A DNA stretch of 64,000 nt from CAJJDF01 sp965655625 (GTDB lineage: Bacteria; Bacteroidota; Bacteroidia; Flavobacteriales_D; CAJJDF01): positions 79,758-143,757 of the forward strand of contig CBFHHA010000001.1 in the NCBI GenBank assembly GCA_965655625.1, written 5' to 3'. A model generated the notes under the pieces. The model did not search any database. It had not been told where the DNA came from and saw only the letters and a program-made list of their open reading frames with translations. Made by a program: the position numbers and the translations under genes. Shown here in pieces: positions 16,873 to 25,751 of the stretch (positions are counted from its first letter, which is position 1; each line of letters starts with the position of its first letter).

Positions 16873-18555
16873 ATGAGAAAAATTGGATTTGTATTATTTA
16901 TAAGTATTGCTTTACCAAGTTTTTCCCAAAAAGTAGTTCCTTATGAACTGGAAAAAACCTATTGGGATAAGGAAAAAACTACTGTAAGAAGTGTTGGATA
17001 TGTAAACAACAATCCCTACCTCAGTTATTTTGGTTCAAAAGAAGGAGAGTGGAAGTTTTATCATAAAAACGGAAACATTCAAGAAATATCCTATTTCAAT
17101 CACGGAGTTTATGTGAATGAATCCAAACAATTTTATCCTTCGGGAAAAAAAATGATACAGAGTTTTTTCTATTTGGGAAAAAAGGATAGCGCCTATACCT
17201 CATTTTTTGAAAATGGTAGAGTTGCCGAAACCGGGCAGTATGACAAAGGAACGAAAGTGGGCGTCTGGGAATATTGGTATGTAGACTCTTCCCTGAGAAA
17301 AATAGCTAAATATAATTCTTTAGGAGAAGAGCACGTGGGTTCTTTTTGGAATAAAAATAAAGTTCAAACCATACAAAATGGTCAAGGTGAAAAAGTTTCT
17401 TACTACGAAAATGGAAACATCAAAGAGTCGTATCGATATAAAGATAGTTTGCTTAATGGCGAAATGAAACTCTTAAAAGCCACAGGGAAACCGATGGCCA
17501 CAGGAAACTATGTTCAAGGTAAAAAACACGGAGAATGGGTAACTTATTTTTTATTAACCGATCAAATAAGTACCAGAAAAACATTTGATGCAGATAGCCT
17601 AACAGGTGAGTATTCTAAGTTTTTTGAAAACGGAAGGACTAATATTCAGGGAAGGTTTTTGAATAATAAAAAAGAAGGTGATTGGAAATGGTATGACGCC
17701 AATGGAGGCAAAGATATGGAGGGTCAGTTTGTTCAAGATATGCAGTCTGGAAATTGGACTTATTATTACCCATCAGGTAACATTAGGTCGAAAGGACACT
17801 TTGAGGAAGGAAAAAAATCGGGTAAATGGGAGTTCTTTTACAAGGATGGAAAGAAACAAAAAGAAGGAACCTATGAAAACGATGAAAAAAACGGGGAATG
17901 GATAGTTTGGTTCGAAAACTCCAACTTGCTCCACAGGGGAAACTATACAAACGGAAAGGAAAATGGTTTTTGGGAATCTTGGTACGAAAACGGAGAGAAA
18001 AAAGATGCAGGAACCTATAAGAATGGTCAGTTTGAAGGGGAATGGAAAGGGTGGTATCCGAATAAAAATATAAGATACGAAGGTACCTGGAAAAACAATT
18101 TTAAAACAGGAAGTTGGGCCTATTGGCATTCAAACGGAATAAAAAAAGAAGAGGGAAAATACAAGGTAATTGAGGTAAAGAGAAAAAAGCTTAAAATTGA
18201 GGAAACCATTGAAAAAAGTGTGAAGCATGGACAATGGACAATGATGAGCGAGGCGGATGGATCTCTGGTGAGTTCGGAAAAGTTTAAGAACGGAAAAAAG
18301 CATGGAAAATGGACTTTTTACTTTCCGGGAGGGGAGTTGGTGTCTACAGAAATGAAATACAAAAATGGACTGTTGCATGGTACTTTTAAATCGTACGACC
18401 GAGGTGGACGCCTTATGAATGAATTGAATTACCAGAAAAATGTAAAACATGGCAACGCAATTATTTACGATCAAAACGGCCAGGTACTTAAAAAAATGGT
18501 GTACAAGAACGGAGTAAGAGTTGATCAAAAAACGAAAGGATATTCTCCACGTTAA
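16873..18555 (+). CDS. exported MORN-repeat (MORN_2) protein
   Basis: The product begins MRKIGFVLFISIALPSFSQ, a clear signal peptide, and then consists almost entirely of about 20 MORN_2 repeats of ~23 residues. Examples are GEWKFYHKNGNIQEISYF, GVWEYWYVDSSLRKIAKY, GDWKWYDANGGKDMEGQF, GKWEFFYKDGKKQKEGTY and GEWKGWYPNKNIRYEGTW. A short Lys-rich non-repeat insertion sits at ~430-450. Such arrays form extended beta solenoids and are common in Bacteroidota envelopes. Automatic pipelines often call them YwqK-type antitoxins, but no toxin gene is present and export argues against that. There is no sorting domain, so it is probably periplasmic. Function unknown. Confidence 0.75.
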   Translation: MRKIGFVLFISIALPSFSQKVVPYELEKTYWDKEKTTVRSVGYVNNNPYLSYFGSKEGEWKFYHKNGNIQEISYFNHGVYVNESKQFYPSGKKMIQSFFYLGKKDSAYTSFFENGRVAETGQYDKGTKVGVWEYWYVDSSLRKIAKYNSLGEEHVGSFWNKNKVQTIQNGQGEKVSYYENGNIKESYRYKDSLLNGEMKLLKATGKPMATGNYVQGKKHGEWVTYFLLTDQISTRKTFDADSLTGEYSKFFENGRTNIQGRFLNNKKEGDWKWYDANGGKDMEGQFVQDMQSGNWTYYYPSGNIRSKGHFEEGKKSGKWEFFYKDGKKQKEGTYENDEKNGEWIVWFENSNLLHRGNYTNGKENGFWESWYENGEKKDAGTYKNGQFEGEWKGWYPNKNIRYEGTWKNNFKTGSWAYWHSNGIKKEEGKYKVIEVKRKKLKIEETIEKSVKHGQWTMMSEADGSLVSSEKFKNGKKHGKWTFYFPGGELVSTEMKYKNGLLHGTFKSYDRGGRLMNELNYQKNVKHGNAIIYDQNGQVLKKMVYKNGVRVDQKTKGYSPR

Positions 18556-18589
18556 AGCATGATTATTTAATAGAACAAACAGAAATGGC

Positions 18590-19849
18590 TTGAGAAAAAC
18601 AGAGATTCTTTCAAAATCAATTTTATTAGCTGACATTGAAAAAATGGCAGATTTCTACGATCAATTGGTGTTTTTAAATTCAAATGACACCCGTTCTATT
18701 TCGTATTTGGCTCTTGGAAACAAGGAAGAGTTTGTCGCGACTTCCAACAAAGTCTTTGATGGGTTAAAGAGTTTCATTGACTTTCACCAAGATTGGGCGT
18801 TTGGGTATTTGGGCTATGACCTAAAAAATGAAGTGGAACCCTCTTTATCGTCCAATAATACAGACCCCCTTTTTTTTCCTGAAGTTCATTTTTTTGTTCC
18901 AGAAATTGTGCTCGAAATCACCGTGGATTTTGTTAAGATTCATTTTGTTGAAGAAAAAGAAAAAGAACGATTTTTATCGGTTTTGGATCAAAACGACCAA
19001 AAAACGACCAAAAAAACCGAAAAAGTAAAATTTAAGCAAAGAATGTCGAAAGATAATTACGAGCAAAGATTTGAAGCGATAAGAGAACACATTCAGCAAG
19101 GAGACATTTATGAAATGAATTTTTGTCACGAGTTTTATGCTGAAAACGTAGAACTACATCCATTCGATACTTTCACCAAACTGAATAAGTTGACAAGCGC
19201 ACCTTTTTCTACGTTTTATAGAAATAAGGATCAATACATCTTGTGCGGAAGCCCCGAAAGATACATCAAAAAAGAAGGAGAAAAAATCATTACTCAACCC
19301 ATAAAAGGAACAGCAAAACGTGGCAAAACACCAGAAGAAGACGATGCCATAAAGCTTGCGCTTTCGAAAAACGAAAAGGAAAGAAGTGAAAACATCATGA
19401 TTGTGGACTTAGTGCGAAATGACTTGTCCAAAACAGCAATAAAAGCTTCTGTAAAAGTGGAAGAATTGTGCAAAGTATATTCTTTTGAAACCGTACACCA
19501 AATGATTTCTACGGTGACTTCTGAAATTGACAAAACAACACATCCTGTTGAGGTATTGAGAACAACTTTTCCTATGGGTTCAATGACTGGGGCGCCCAAA
19601 GTAGAGGCTATGAAAATAATAGAGGAAATAGAGACAACCAAAAGAGGTATTTATTCAGGTGCAATCGGTTACTTTAAGCCCAACCAAGACTTTGATTTTA
19701 ATGTAGTAATACGATCTTTGTTGTACAATCAAGAAACAAAGTATTTGAATTTTATGGTGGGTGGAGCAATTACTAGCAAGGCAAATGCCGAAGACGAGTA
19801 CGAAGAAACTCTTTTGAAGGCAGAGGCAATGATTGAAAGTTTGAAATGA
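18590..19849 (+). CDS. pabB: aminodeoxychorismate synthase component I
   Basis: A chorismate-binding enzyme of 419 residues or fewer. The C-terminal two thirds carry the family motifs: QGDIYEMNFCHEF, SPERYIKKEG, PIKGTAKRG, IMIVDLVRNDLSK, MGSMTGAPKVEAM and RGIYSGAIGYF. The Lys in PIKGT is the marker of PabB-type enzymes (TrpE has PIAGT). The product would be 4-amino-4-deoxychorismate for folate synthesis, with ammonia from a separate glutaminase. The N-terminal domain is short and divergent. The first possible codon is TTG at 18590. The first ATG in frame is 18644 (MADFYDQLVF), so the exact start is uncertain. No glutaminase or lyase partner is adjacent. Confidence 0.82.
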   Translation: MRKTEILSKSILLADIEKMADFYDQLVFLNSNDTRSISYLALGNKEEFVATSNKVFDGLKSFIDFHQDWAFGYLGYDLKNEVEPSLSSNNTDPLFFPEVHFFVPEIVLEITVDFVKIHFVEEKEKERFLSVLDQNDQKTTKKTEKVKFKQRMSKDNYEQRFEAIREHIQQGDIYEMNFCHEFYAENVELHPFDTFTKLNKLTSAPFSTFYRNKDQYILCGSPERYIKKEGEKIITQPIKGTAKRGKTPEEDDAIKLALSKNEKERSENIMIVDLVRNDLSKTAIKASVKVEELCKVYSFETVHQMISTVTSEIDKTTHPVEVLRTTFPMGSMTGAPKVEAMKIIEEIETTKRGIYSGAIGYFKPNQDFDFNVVIRSLLYNQETKYLNFMVGGAITSKANAEDEYEETLLKAEAMIESLK

Positions 19850-19926
19850 TTTTTTAGAGAAAAGAGAAAAGACAGAAAAAAAATTAAAACCCTGTGCCAG
19901 AATTTGGTAACCGGCAATTGAATACC

Positions 19927-20460
19927 ATGAACAAAAAAACCTTAAATAGCGAACTAGAAAGACTAACCGTTGAAGAATTCAAATCGGAAGAGAAAACACC
20001 TTTGATTGTGATTTTGGACAACATTCGTAGCTTAGCCAATATTGGTTCTGTGTTTCGTACTTCTGATGCTTTTCGAATCGAAAAAATATACTTGTGTGGC
20101 TACACTGCAACTCCACCTAATAAAGATATTGCCAAAACTGCTTTGGGAGCTACAAAATCTGTAGATTGGGAGCACAGAGAAGATATTTTGACTTTAATTG
20201 AAGAGTTAAAGTCTGAGTCTGTTGAAGTGTATTCTGTTGAACAAACTTCTGATTCTATCATGTTGGATGAATTCCAACCAAACAAAGAAATAAAAACTGC
20301 AGTCATTTTTGGAAACGAAGTACAAGGAGTTCAGCAAGAGGCAATTGACCTAAGCACTGGTGTGATTGAAATTCCTCAAATAGGAACCAAACATTCACTC
20401 AATATTTCAGTTTCTAACGGAGTTGTGTTGTGGGATTTGTACTCAAAGTTGAAAAACTGA
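19927..20460 (+). CDS. TrmH/SpoU-family RNA 2'-O-methyltransferase
   Basis: A 177-residue single-domain SPOUT methyltransferase. All three SpoU motifs are present: motif 1 NIRSLANIGSVFRTSDAF with the catalytic Arg, motif 2 VIFGNEVQGV and motif 3 IPQIGTKHSLNISVSNGVV, which build the trefoil-knot SAM site. There is no N-terminal substrate-binding (L30e-like) extension, so it resembles TrmL/TrmH-type tRNA enzymes more than RlmB. The target nucleotide cannot be read off. I use the ATG at 19927. A GTG at 19894 would add 11 residues unlike the family. Confidence 0.85.
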   Translation: MNKKTLNSELERLTVEEFKSEEKTPLIVILDNIRSLANIGSVFRTSDAFRIEKIYLCGYTATPPNKDIAKTALGATKSVDWEHREDILTLIEELKSESVEVYSVEQTSDSIMLDEFQPNKEIKTAVIFGNEVQGVQQEAIDLSTGVIEIPQIGTKHSLNISVSNGVVLWDLYSKLKN

Positions 20461-20577
20461 AACTGATTTTCGCTTTCACTCTTCCCTTTGTGCAAAGTTG
20501 GACAACAAAGAGCTTTAAAGCTTCTTGTCGTCACCAGAACCCAACCTAATTGCCACAACCTGGTTTCCAAAAATTGA

Positions 20578-20834
20578 TCAAGCTTCTTTCATTGACACCT
20601 CATTACCATCCGTAAACACACAACATTTTACTTTAAAAAACCTGCTATTAACTTAACTCGCACAGTTACTTTGCCGCTTTGGTTGGGTAACTCAAATTTG
20701 AGTTTGGATTGCCCAAACCAACCATAACTCAGGCCTTGTAATTTATTGTTTACATATACCCGTTCTCCTCTAAACCAAGTATTAAGAACTACGATTTCAT
20801 TTCCCAAATAGTTTCCCTTCCAAAGAGTTCTCAT
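20578..20834 (-). pseudogene. small conserved hypothetical gene with a one-base frameshift
   Basis: From the ATG at 20834 the frame reads MRTLWKGNYLGNEIVVLNTW, then GERVYVNNKLQGL and GKVTVRVKLIAGFLK, and stops at 20628. The breakpoint is a run of six A on the + strand (20635-20640). One more base restores AGFFKVKCCVFTDG... and a natural end, NEVSMKEA, at 20578. The repaired product of about 85 residues looks like a compact beta protein of the type seen in Bacteroidota as short hypotheticals. Either the assembly lost one base or the gene is decaying. A TATATTTA promoter-like box lies about 20 bp upstream of the ATG. It diverges from metK. Confidence 0.5.
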
Positions 20835-20943
20835 TTCGATTAGTTTAATTCTTTCATATAAATATACCAAAACCGACTTTATTATTGCGAATTACTAAGG
20901 AAAATGATATTTTCGTTCATTACAATTTAAACTCATAACATTT

Positions 20944-22218
20944 ATGTCATATTTATTTACTTCAGAGTCTGTTTCGGAAGGACATCCAGATAAAGTAGCC
21001 GATCAAGTTTCGGATGCAATTATTGATAACTTTTTGGCTTTTGACCCCGACTCAAAAGTTGCGTGCGAAACACTTGTAACCACAGGTCAAGTTGTGCTTG
21101 CGGGAGAGGTGAAAACACAAACATACCTCGATGTTCAAAAAATCGCTAGAGATGTAATCAACAAGATTGGATACACAAAAAGTGAATACATGTTTGACGG
21201 AAACTCTTGTGGCGTATTTTCGGCAATTCACGAACAATCAGAAGACATTAACCAAGGAGTTGACAAAGCCAACAAAGAAGAGCAAGGCGCTGGAGATCAA
21301 GGGATGATGTTTGGTTATGCAACGGACGAAACGGATAATTTCATGCCTCTGGCACTAGAACTTTCGCACAGATTGCTAATTGAATTGGCTTTGTTAAGAA
21401 GAGAAAATAATGACATTACTTACCTAAGACCCGATGCAAAATCGCAGGTAACAATCGAATATTCGGACGACAATGTACCGCAAAGAATTGATGCCATTGT
21501 AGTTTCTACACAACACGATGATTTCATTAAAACCGGAAATAAACAAGCAGACGATGATGCGATGTTGGCAAAAATTAACGAGGACATCAAAGAAATTTTG
21601 ATTCCTAGAGTGATGGCTAAGTTGCCAGCAAACATTCAGGCTTTGTTTACTGATGGAATTACTTACCACATTAACCCAACTGGAACTTTCGTAATTGGAG
21701 GACCTCACGGAGATACAGGATTAACAGGAAGAAAAATTATTGTGGATACATACGGAGGAAAAGGAGCACACGGAGGAGGAGCTTTTTCTGGAAAAGATCC
21801 TTCTAAAGTAGATAGATCTGGAGCTTATGCAACTCGTCACATTGCTAAAAACTTAGTTGCGGCAGGATTGTGCAAAGAAGTATTGGTTCAAGTATCTTAT
21901 GCCATTGGAGTCGCAAAACCAACCAGTATCAATGTAGAAACTTACGGAACTTCAAACGTAGAATTAACAGATGGAGAAATCTCGAAAAAAGTAGAAGCCT
22001 TATTTGATATGAGGCCTTACTTTATCGAACAAAGATTAAAACTAAGAACTCCAATTTACTCTGAAACTGCTGCTTACGGACACATGGGAAGAACTCCAGA
22101 AGTAAAAACAGTATCATTTACTGCTCCAGATGGTAAAACAGTATCACAAGAAGTTGAAACATTTACTTGGGAGAAATTAGATTACGTTGACAAAGTGAAA
22201 GCCGCTTTTCGGTTGTAA
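20944..22218 (+). CDS. metK: S-adenosylmethionine synthetase
   Basis: The 424-residue enzyme makes S-adenosylmethionine from methionine and ATP in the cytosol. Hallmarks are the N-terminal FTSESVSEGHPDKVADQVSD with the ATP-binding His, the hexapeptide-type GAGDQGMMFGYA, the P-loop-like GGPHGDTGLTGRKIIVDTYG and SGKDPSKVDRSGAYATR with the catalytic Lys. It is slightly longer than the E. coli enzyme (384 residues), with the usual Bacteroidota insert after SHRLLIELALLRR. The leader is short (about 70 bp) and shows no recognisable SAM riboswitch. A strong terminator follows the stop. Confidence 0.97.
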   Translation: MSYLFTSESVSEGHPDKVADQVSDAIIDNFLAFDPDSKVACETLVTTGQVVLAGEVKTQTYLDVQKIARDVINKIGYTKSEYMFDGNSCGVFSAIHEQSEDINQGVDKANKEEQGAGDQGMMFGYATDETDNFMPLALELSHRLLIELALLRRENNDITYLRPDAKSQVTIEYSDDNVPQRIDAIVVSTQHDDFIKTGNKQADDDAMLAKINEDIKEILIPRVMAKLPANIQALFTDGITYHINPTGTFVIGGPHGDTGLTGRKIIVDTYGGKGAHGGGAFSGKDPSKVDRSGAYATRHIAKNLVAAGLCKEVLVQVSYAIGVAKPTSINVETYGTSNVELTDGEISKKVEALFDMRPYFIEQRLKLRTPIYSETAAYGHMGRTPEVKTVSFTAPDGKTVSQEVETFTWEKLDYVDKVKAAFRL

Positions 22219-22243
22219 ATCACATGTAAAACCGAACAATATG

Positions 22244-22275
22244 AATGACTGCTTTTTTAAGCAGTCATTTTTTTT
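22244..22275 (+). terminator. metK terminator
   Basis: AATGACTGCTT and AAGCAGTCATT form a perfect 11-bp stem with a TTTT loop. Eight T follow. It starts 26 bp after the metK stop. Confidence 0.9.
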
Positions 22276-22305
22276 GGAATACAGTAGTCCTTAGTTTTTT
22301 CAACT

Positions 22306-22543
22306 GTCATTCCCGACTCCGATTGGGAATCTTAACACGAGCATATTTCACGAGTTGGGCTTCGATACTTTTGCTGTCGCAAAAACTCAGCCCGCAAATT
22401 TCGGTGATCCCGAACCCTGAGTTCGACCGAGAGGGAGAGAATCGAAGGGTGACTTTAACCGACAAGCCAAATTCATAACGAGCATTAGCCATCCTTTCCA
22501 GTTATCAAACAGATTCTGTCCCGAACAGTCGGGACAGAATGAC
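22306..22543. repeat. long structured repeat, hairpin-bounded, with GTTGGGCTTCGAT core
   Basis: A 238-bp element fills most of the 400-bp metK-valS spacer. The left hairpin GTCATTCCCGACTCC... ends GGGAATCT. The right hairpin AGATTCTGTCCCGA... ends GGGACAGAATGAC. Inside, GTTGGGCTTCGATAC is followed by the hairpin TTTTGC-TGTC-GCAAAA and ACTCAGCCCGCA (22354-22396). A 27-bp block at 22447-22473 (GGGTGACTTTAACCG...) is identical in the copy at 25693-25719. Frames inside it are repeat-encoded and not genes. The rest of the spacer holds only the metK terminator and the valS promoter. Confidence 0.75.
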
Positions 22544-22588
22544 TGGATTAAATTAGGGTTTATCTACTTTCAAACCCAAAAAAAACCT

Positions 22589-22596
22589 TAATTTTG
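22589..22596 (+). promoter_or_regulatory. valS promoter, -7 box TAATTTTG
   Basis: An exact TAnnTTTG match lies 22 bp before the valS ATG. The short leader leaves no room for a T-box or other large leader structure. Confidence 0.55.
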
Positions 22597-22618
22597 TACC
22601 TCAAAACAACCAAACAAT

Positions 22619-25321
22619 ATGGAAATTCCAGCAAAATATAATTCACAAGAAGTAGAAGATAAGTGGTATGCCAATTGGCTGAAAAACGAACATTTTAAAT
22701 CTACTCCAGACGAGAGAGAAGCTTATACTATTGTAATTCCACCGCCAAATGTTACTGGGGTTTTGCACATGGGGCATATGTTGAACAATACGATTCAAGA
22801 TGTATTGGTTCGTAGAGCTCGTTTACTAGGAAAAAATGCGTGTTGGGTTCCAGGAACAGATCATGCCTCTATTGCTACCGAAGCAAAAGTTGTGGCAAAA
22901 TTAAAGGAAGAAGGGATCAATAAAAGCGACTTAACTCGTGATGAATTTTTGGTTCACGCTTGGGATTGGACACACAAACACGGAGGAATCATTTTGGACC
23001 AATTGAAGAAACTTGGTTCTTCTTGCGATTGGGACAGAACTGCTTTTACAATGGATGATGGTTTATCAGAATCTGTTACCAAGACTTTCGTAGACTTGTA
23101 TGAAAAAGGATTGATTTACAGAGGTTACCGAATGGTAAACTGGGATCCTTCTGCCAAAACAACATTGTCTGACGAGGAGGTATTTCATGTTGAGGAGGAA
23201 GGAAAACTCTACTATTTAAAATACAAAATCCTATCCCCAGCCCTTTCCCAAGGAAAGGGAGTAAAGGACGAAGAAGTCCTTCCCTCGGGGGAGGATTTAG
23301 GAGAGGAAGGAGAATATTTAACCATTGCAACCACTCGTCCCGAAACTATTTTTGGAGATACAGCAATTTGTATCAATCCCAATGACGAACGTTTTTCTCA
23401 CTTAAAAGGAAAAAAAGCAATTGTACCTATTGTAGGAAGAGTCATTCCGATTATTGAAGATGAGTATGTTGATATAGAGTTTGGAACAGGTTGTTTGAAA
23501 ATCACCCCTGCTCATGACCCCAACGATAAAGTAATTGGAGACGCCCATAAATTAGAAGTAATTGATGTCTTTAATGACGATGCTTCGCTGAATTCTTTTG
23601 GAATGCATTACGAAGGGAAAGACAGATTTGTGGTGAGAGAAGAAATTGAAAAAGAACTTCAATCAACCGGTGCTTTAGTGAAAATAGAAAAGCACACGCA
23701 CAAAGTGGGGACGAGTGAAAGAACAAAAGCCGTAATTGAACCAAAAGTTTCGGTTCAGTGGTTTTTGAGCATGGAAAAGTTGGCAAAGCCAGCTTTGGAT
23801 CACGTAATGAATGACGACATTCAGTTTCACCCAGCCAAGTTCAAGAACTCATACCGCAACTGGATGGAGAACGTAAGAGACTGGAATATTTCTCGCCAAT
23901 TGTGGTGGGGACATCAAATTCCAGCTTTCTTTTATGGAGAAGGAATGGAAGATTTCGTGGTAGCCGAAACCATTGAAAAAGCATTGCCTTTGGCGCAAGA
24001 AAAAACAGGGAACTCTGATTTGTCTATTGCTGATTTGAAACAAGACGATGACGCTTTGGACACTTGGTTTAGCTCATGGTTATGGCCAATTAGTGTATTT
24101 GACGGAATTAATAATCCCGATAATGAAGAGATCAATTATTATTACCCAACCAATGATTTGGTAACAGCTCCCGAAATAATGTTTTTCTGGGTGGCACGTA
24201 TGATTATTGCAGGATACGAATACAAAGGAGAATTGCCATTTAAAAATGTGTATTATACCGGAATTGTAAGAGATAAGCAGGGGAGAAAAATGAGTAAATC
24301 ACTAGGAAACTCCCCAGATCCTATTGAGTTAATTCATAAATATGGAGCAGATGGAGTAAGAGTAGGAATGTTGTTGAGTTCGCCTGCAGGAAACGATTTG
24401 CCATTTGATGAATCGTTGTGTGAAACAGGTAGAAATTTTACGACCAAAATTTGGAACGCCTTTAAATTGACCCAAATGTGGGAGGTAGCAGAAATTGCCC
24501 AGCCCGAATCAAGTAAAATTGCGTTAAAATGGTTTGAAAACAAACTAAACACAACATTGGAAGACATCAATTCTTCGTACGATAAATTCCGTATTTCGGA
24601 AGCTTTGATGAGCACTTATAAATTGGTGTATGATGATTTTTGTGGATGGTTACTAGAAATGGTAAAACCAGCTTATCAACAACCTGTTGACAAGGTAACT
24701 TTTGATACGTTAATTGTTTTATTTGAAAAAGTATTGGTGACAATGCATCCATTTACTCCTTTCGTTTCTGAAGAAATTTGGCATTTATTGACCAAAAAAG
24801 GAGACAATGAGACGATAAACTACGAAAAATGGCCAAAAATTGATGAAATTGACGAAGGATTGCTTTTGGAGTTTGATTTGGCTGCCGAGGTAATTTCTTC
24901 GATTCGTACGATTAGAAAAGACAACAATTTGGCTCAAAAAAATGCCATTGAGTTTTTAGTTAAAAAAGGAGAAAACTATTCCAATACATTTGACTCTGTG
25001 ATTCAAAAAATGGGGAACATTTCTAGTTTTGATTTTGTTACCGAAAAGCAAGAAAACTCCTTTTCATTCATTGTAAAAGGAAATGAATATTACATTCCTT
25101 TTGGAGACACCATTGATGTAGATGCCGAAAAAGCAAAACTAGAAGAAGAGCTTAATTACACAAAAGGTTTCTTAAACTCTGTAATGAAAAAGCTCAGTAA
25201 CGAGCGTTTTGTAGCTGGAGCACCCGAGCAAGTGGTAGCCAATGAAAAAGTAAAGCAACAAGATGCTGAGCAAAAGATTGCTATTTTGGAAGAGAAGTTG
25301 AAGGGATTTTCCCATCCCTAA
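22619..25321 (+). CDS. valS: valyl-tRNA synthetase with an in-frame repeat insertion
   Basis: The 900-residue class Ia synthetase charges tRNA-Val. The HIGH-type motif is H50-MGH in NVTGVLHMGH and the KMSKS motif is at 557-561 (GRKMSKSLGN). The editing (CP1) domain has TIATTRPETIFGD and GTGCLKITPAHDPND. The C-terminal arm is a coiled coil (DAEKAKLEEELNYTKGFL). Residues ~204-231 (ILSPALSQGKGVKDEEVLPS, then GEDLGEEGE) have no counterpart in other ValRS proteins, where the strand runs straight into the ATTRPE block. They are encoded by a palindromic repeat at 23229-23310. The last residues GFSHP and the stop also come from a related repeat. The enzyme is presumably active because the insert lies in a surface loop before the editing domain. 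Confidence 0.95.
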   Translation: MEIPAKYNSQEVEDKWYANWLKNEHFKSTPDEREAYTIVIPPPNVTGVLHMGHMLNNTIQDVLVRRARLLGKNACWVPGTDHASIATEAKVVAKLKEEGINKSDLTRDEFLVHAWDWTHKHGGIILDQLKKLGSSCDWDRTAFTMDDGLSESVTKTFVDLYEKGLIYRGYRMVNWDPSAKTTLSDEEVFHVEEEGKLYYLKYKILSPALSQGKGVKDEEVLPSGEDLGEEGEYLTIATTRPETIFGDTAICINPNDERFSHLKGKKAIVPIVGRVIPIIEDEYVDIEFGTGCLKITPAHDPNDKVIGDAHKLEVIDVFNDDASLNSFGMHYEGKDRFVVREEIEKELQSTGALVKIEKHTHKVGTSERTKAVIEPKVSVQWFLSMEKLAKPALDHVMNDDIQFHPAKFKNSYRNWMENVRDWNISRQLWWGHQIPAFFYGEGMEDFVVAETIEKALPLAQEKTGNSDLSIADLKQDDDALDTWFSSWLWPISVFDGINNPDNEEINYYYPTNDLVTAPEIMFFWVARMIIAGYEYKGELPFKNVYYTGIVRDKQGRKMSKSLGNSPDPIELIHKYGADGVRVGMLLSSPAGNDLPFDESLCETGRNFTTKIWNAFKLTQMWEVAEIAQPESSKIALKWFENKLNTTLEDINSSYDKFRISEALMSTYKLVYDDFCGWLLEMVKPAYQQPVDKVTFDTLIVLFEKVLVTMHPFTPFVSEEIWHLLTKKGDNETINYEKWPKIDEIDEGLLLEFDLAAEVISSIRTIRKDNNLAQKNAIEFLVKKGENYSNTFDSVIQKMGNISSFDFVTEKQENSFSFIVKGNEYYIPFGDTIDVDAEKAKLEEELNYTKGFLNSVMKKLSNERFVAGAPEQVVANEKVKQQDAEQKIAILEEKLKGFSHP
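23229..23310. repeat. pyrimidine-rich palindromic element inserted in frame in valS
   Basis: An 82-bp imperfect palindrome. The left part reads CCTATCCCCAGCCCTTTCCC, the right part is GGGGGAGGATTTAGGAGAGG, and AGGAC/GTCCT lies around the centre. The right part read in reverse complement aligns with the left at most positions. The C-rich/G-rich layout is that of a dispersed repeat typical of Bacteroidota spacers. Its presence inside an essential gene, in frame and without stops, is exceptional. A relative lies just after valS. Confidence 0.75.
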
Positions 25322-25420
25322 CCCTTCCCCAAGGGAAGGGAACTCCAAATTCTTTGGGTGAACTGTAATGCAGTTTGTCACGAGAAATCGGGAAGGGAAC
25401 GAAGGATTTAGGAAGAGATT
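25310..25420. repeat. second pyrimidine-rich palindromic element, overlapping the valS stop
   Basis: The left part CCCATCCCTAACCCTTCCCC continues into AAGGGAAGGGAACTCC. The right part, about 25391-25420, reads GGGAAGGGAACGAAGGATTT. The TAA in CCCTAACCC is the valS stop codon, so the element overwrote the original end of the gene. The rest of the 430-bp spacer to yraN (25322-25751) is repeat DNA. Confidence 0.6.
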
Positions 25421-25536
25421 TTCATCTGACTTTGAGTGCGAGGCCACCGAGCCGGGATTAATTATTTTAAGCACGATATTATTTGACGCTTGTCAGTCTG
25501 AGCGGAGACTAAGACTAACAAAGAATATTACACATT

Positions 25537-25721
25537 GTCATTCCGGCCACCGAGCCGGAATCTTAAAGCGAGAATATTACGGGTTGTATTTCATGAGTTG
25601 GGCTTCGATACTTTTGCTATCGCAAAAACTCAGCCCGCAGATTGTGCTGAACCCGAACCCTAAGAAATTTTCAGTTGAGAATTGTCTCGTATGGGTGACT
25701 TTAACCGACAAGCCAAATTAT
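25537..25721. repeat. GTTGGGCTTCGAT structured repeat, copy 2
   Basis: The left hairpin GTCATTCCGGCC...GGCCGGAATCT-type arm (25537-25563) is followed by the core GTTGGGCTTCGATAC (25597-25611), hairpin TTTTGC-TATC-GCAAAA, ACTCAGCCCGCAG, and the 27-bp block shared with the metK-valS copy (25693-25719). A right-hand hairpin is missing. It runs to within 31 bp of the 3' end of yraN. The bases before it (25421-25536) contain a CAGTCTGAGCGGAG tract typical of Bacteroidota spacer repeats and no gene. Confidence 0.7.
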
Positions 25722-25751
25722 TTTTTAGCACTCAGAAGCCAGTTTTTCTGT

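Noticed and set aside
16873..18555. MORN protein as a YwqK-type antitoxin
   Set aside because: It is exported, very long, and has no toxin partner beside it.
18130..18636. 168-codon frame antisense to the MORN gene and pabB start
   Set aside because: A hydrophobic shadow of Lys-rich repeat codons on the other strand.
20871..20943. SAM riboswitch ahead of metK
   Set aside because: The leader of about 70 bp is too short and shows no SAM-I or SAM-II type stems.
22245..22478. Open frame of 77 codons downstream of metK
   Set aside because: It lies in the structured repeat and shares SWASILLLSQKLSPQI with the frame at 25368-25838. The shared peptide is only the repeat read in frame.
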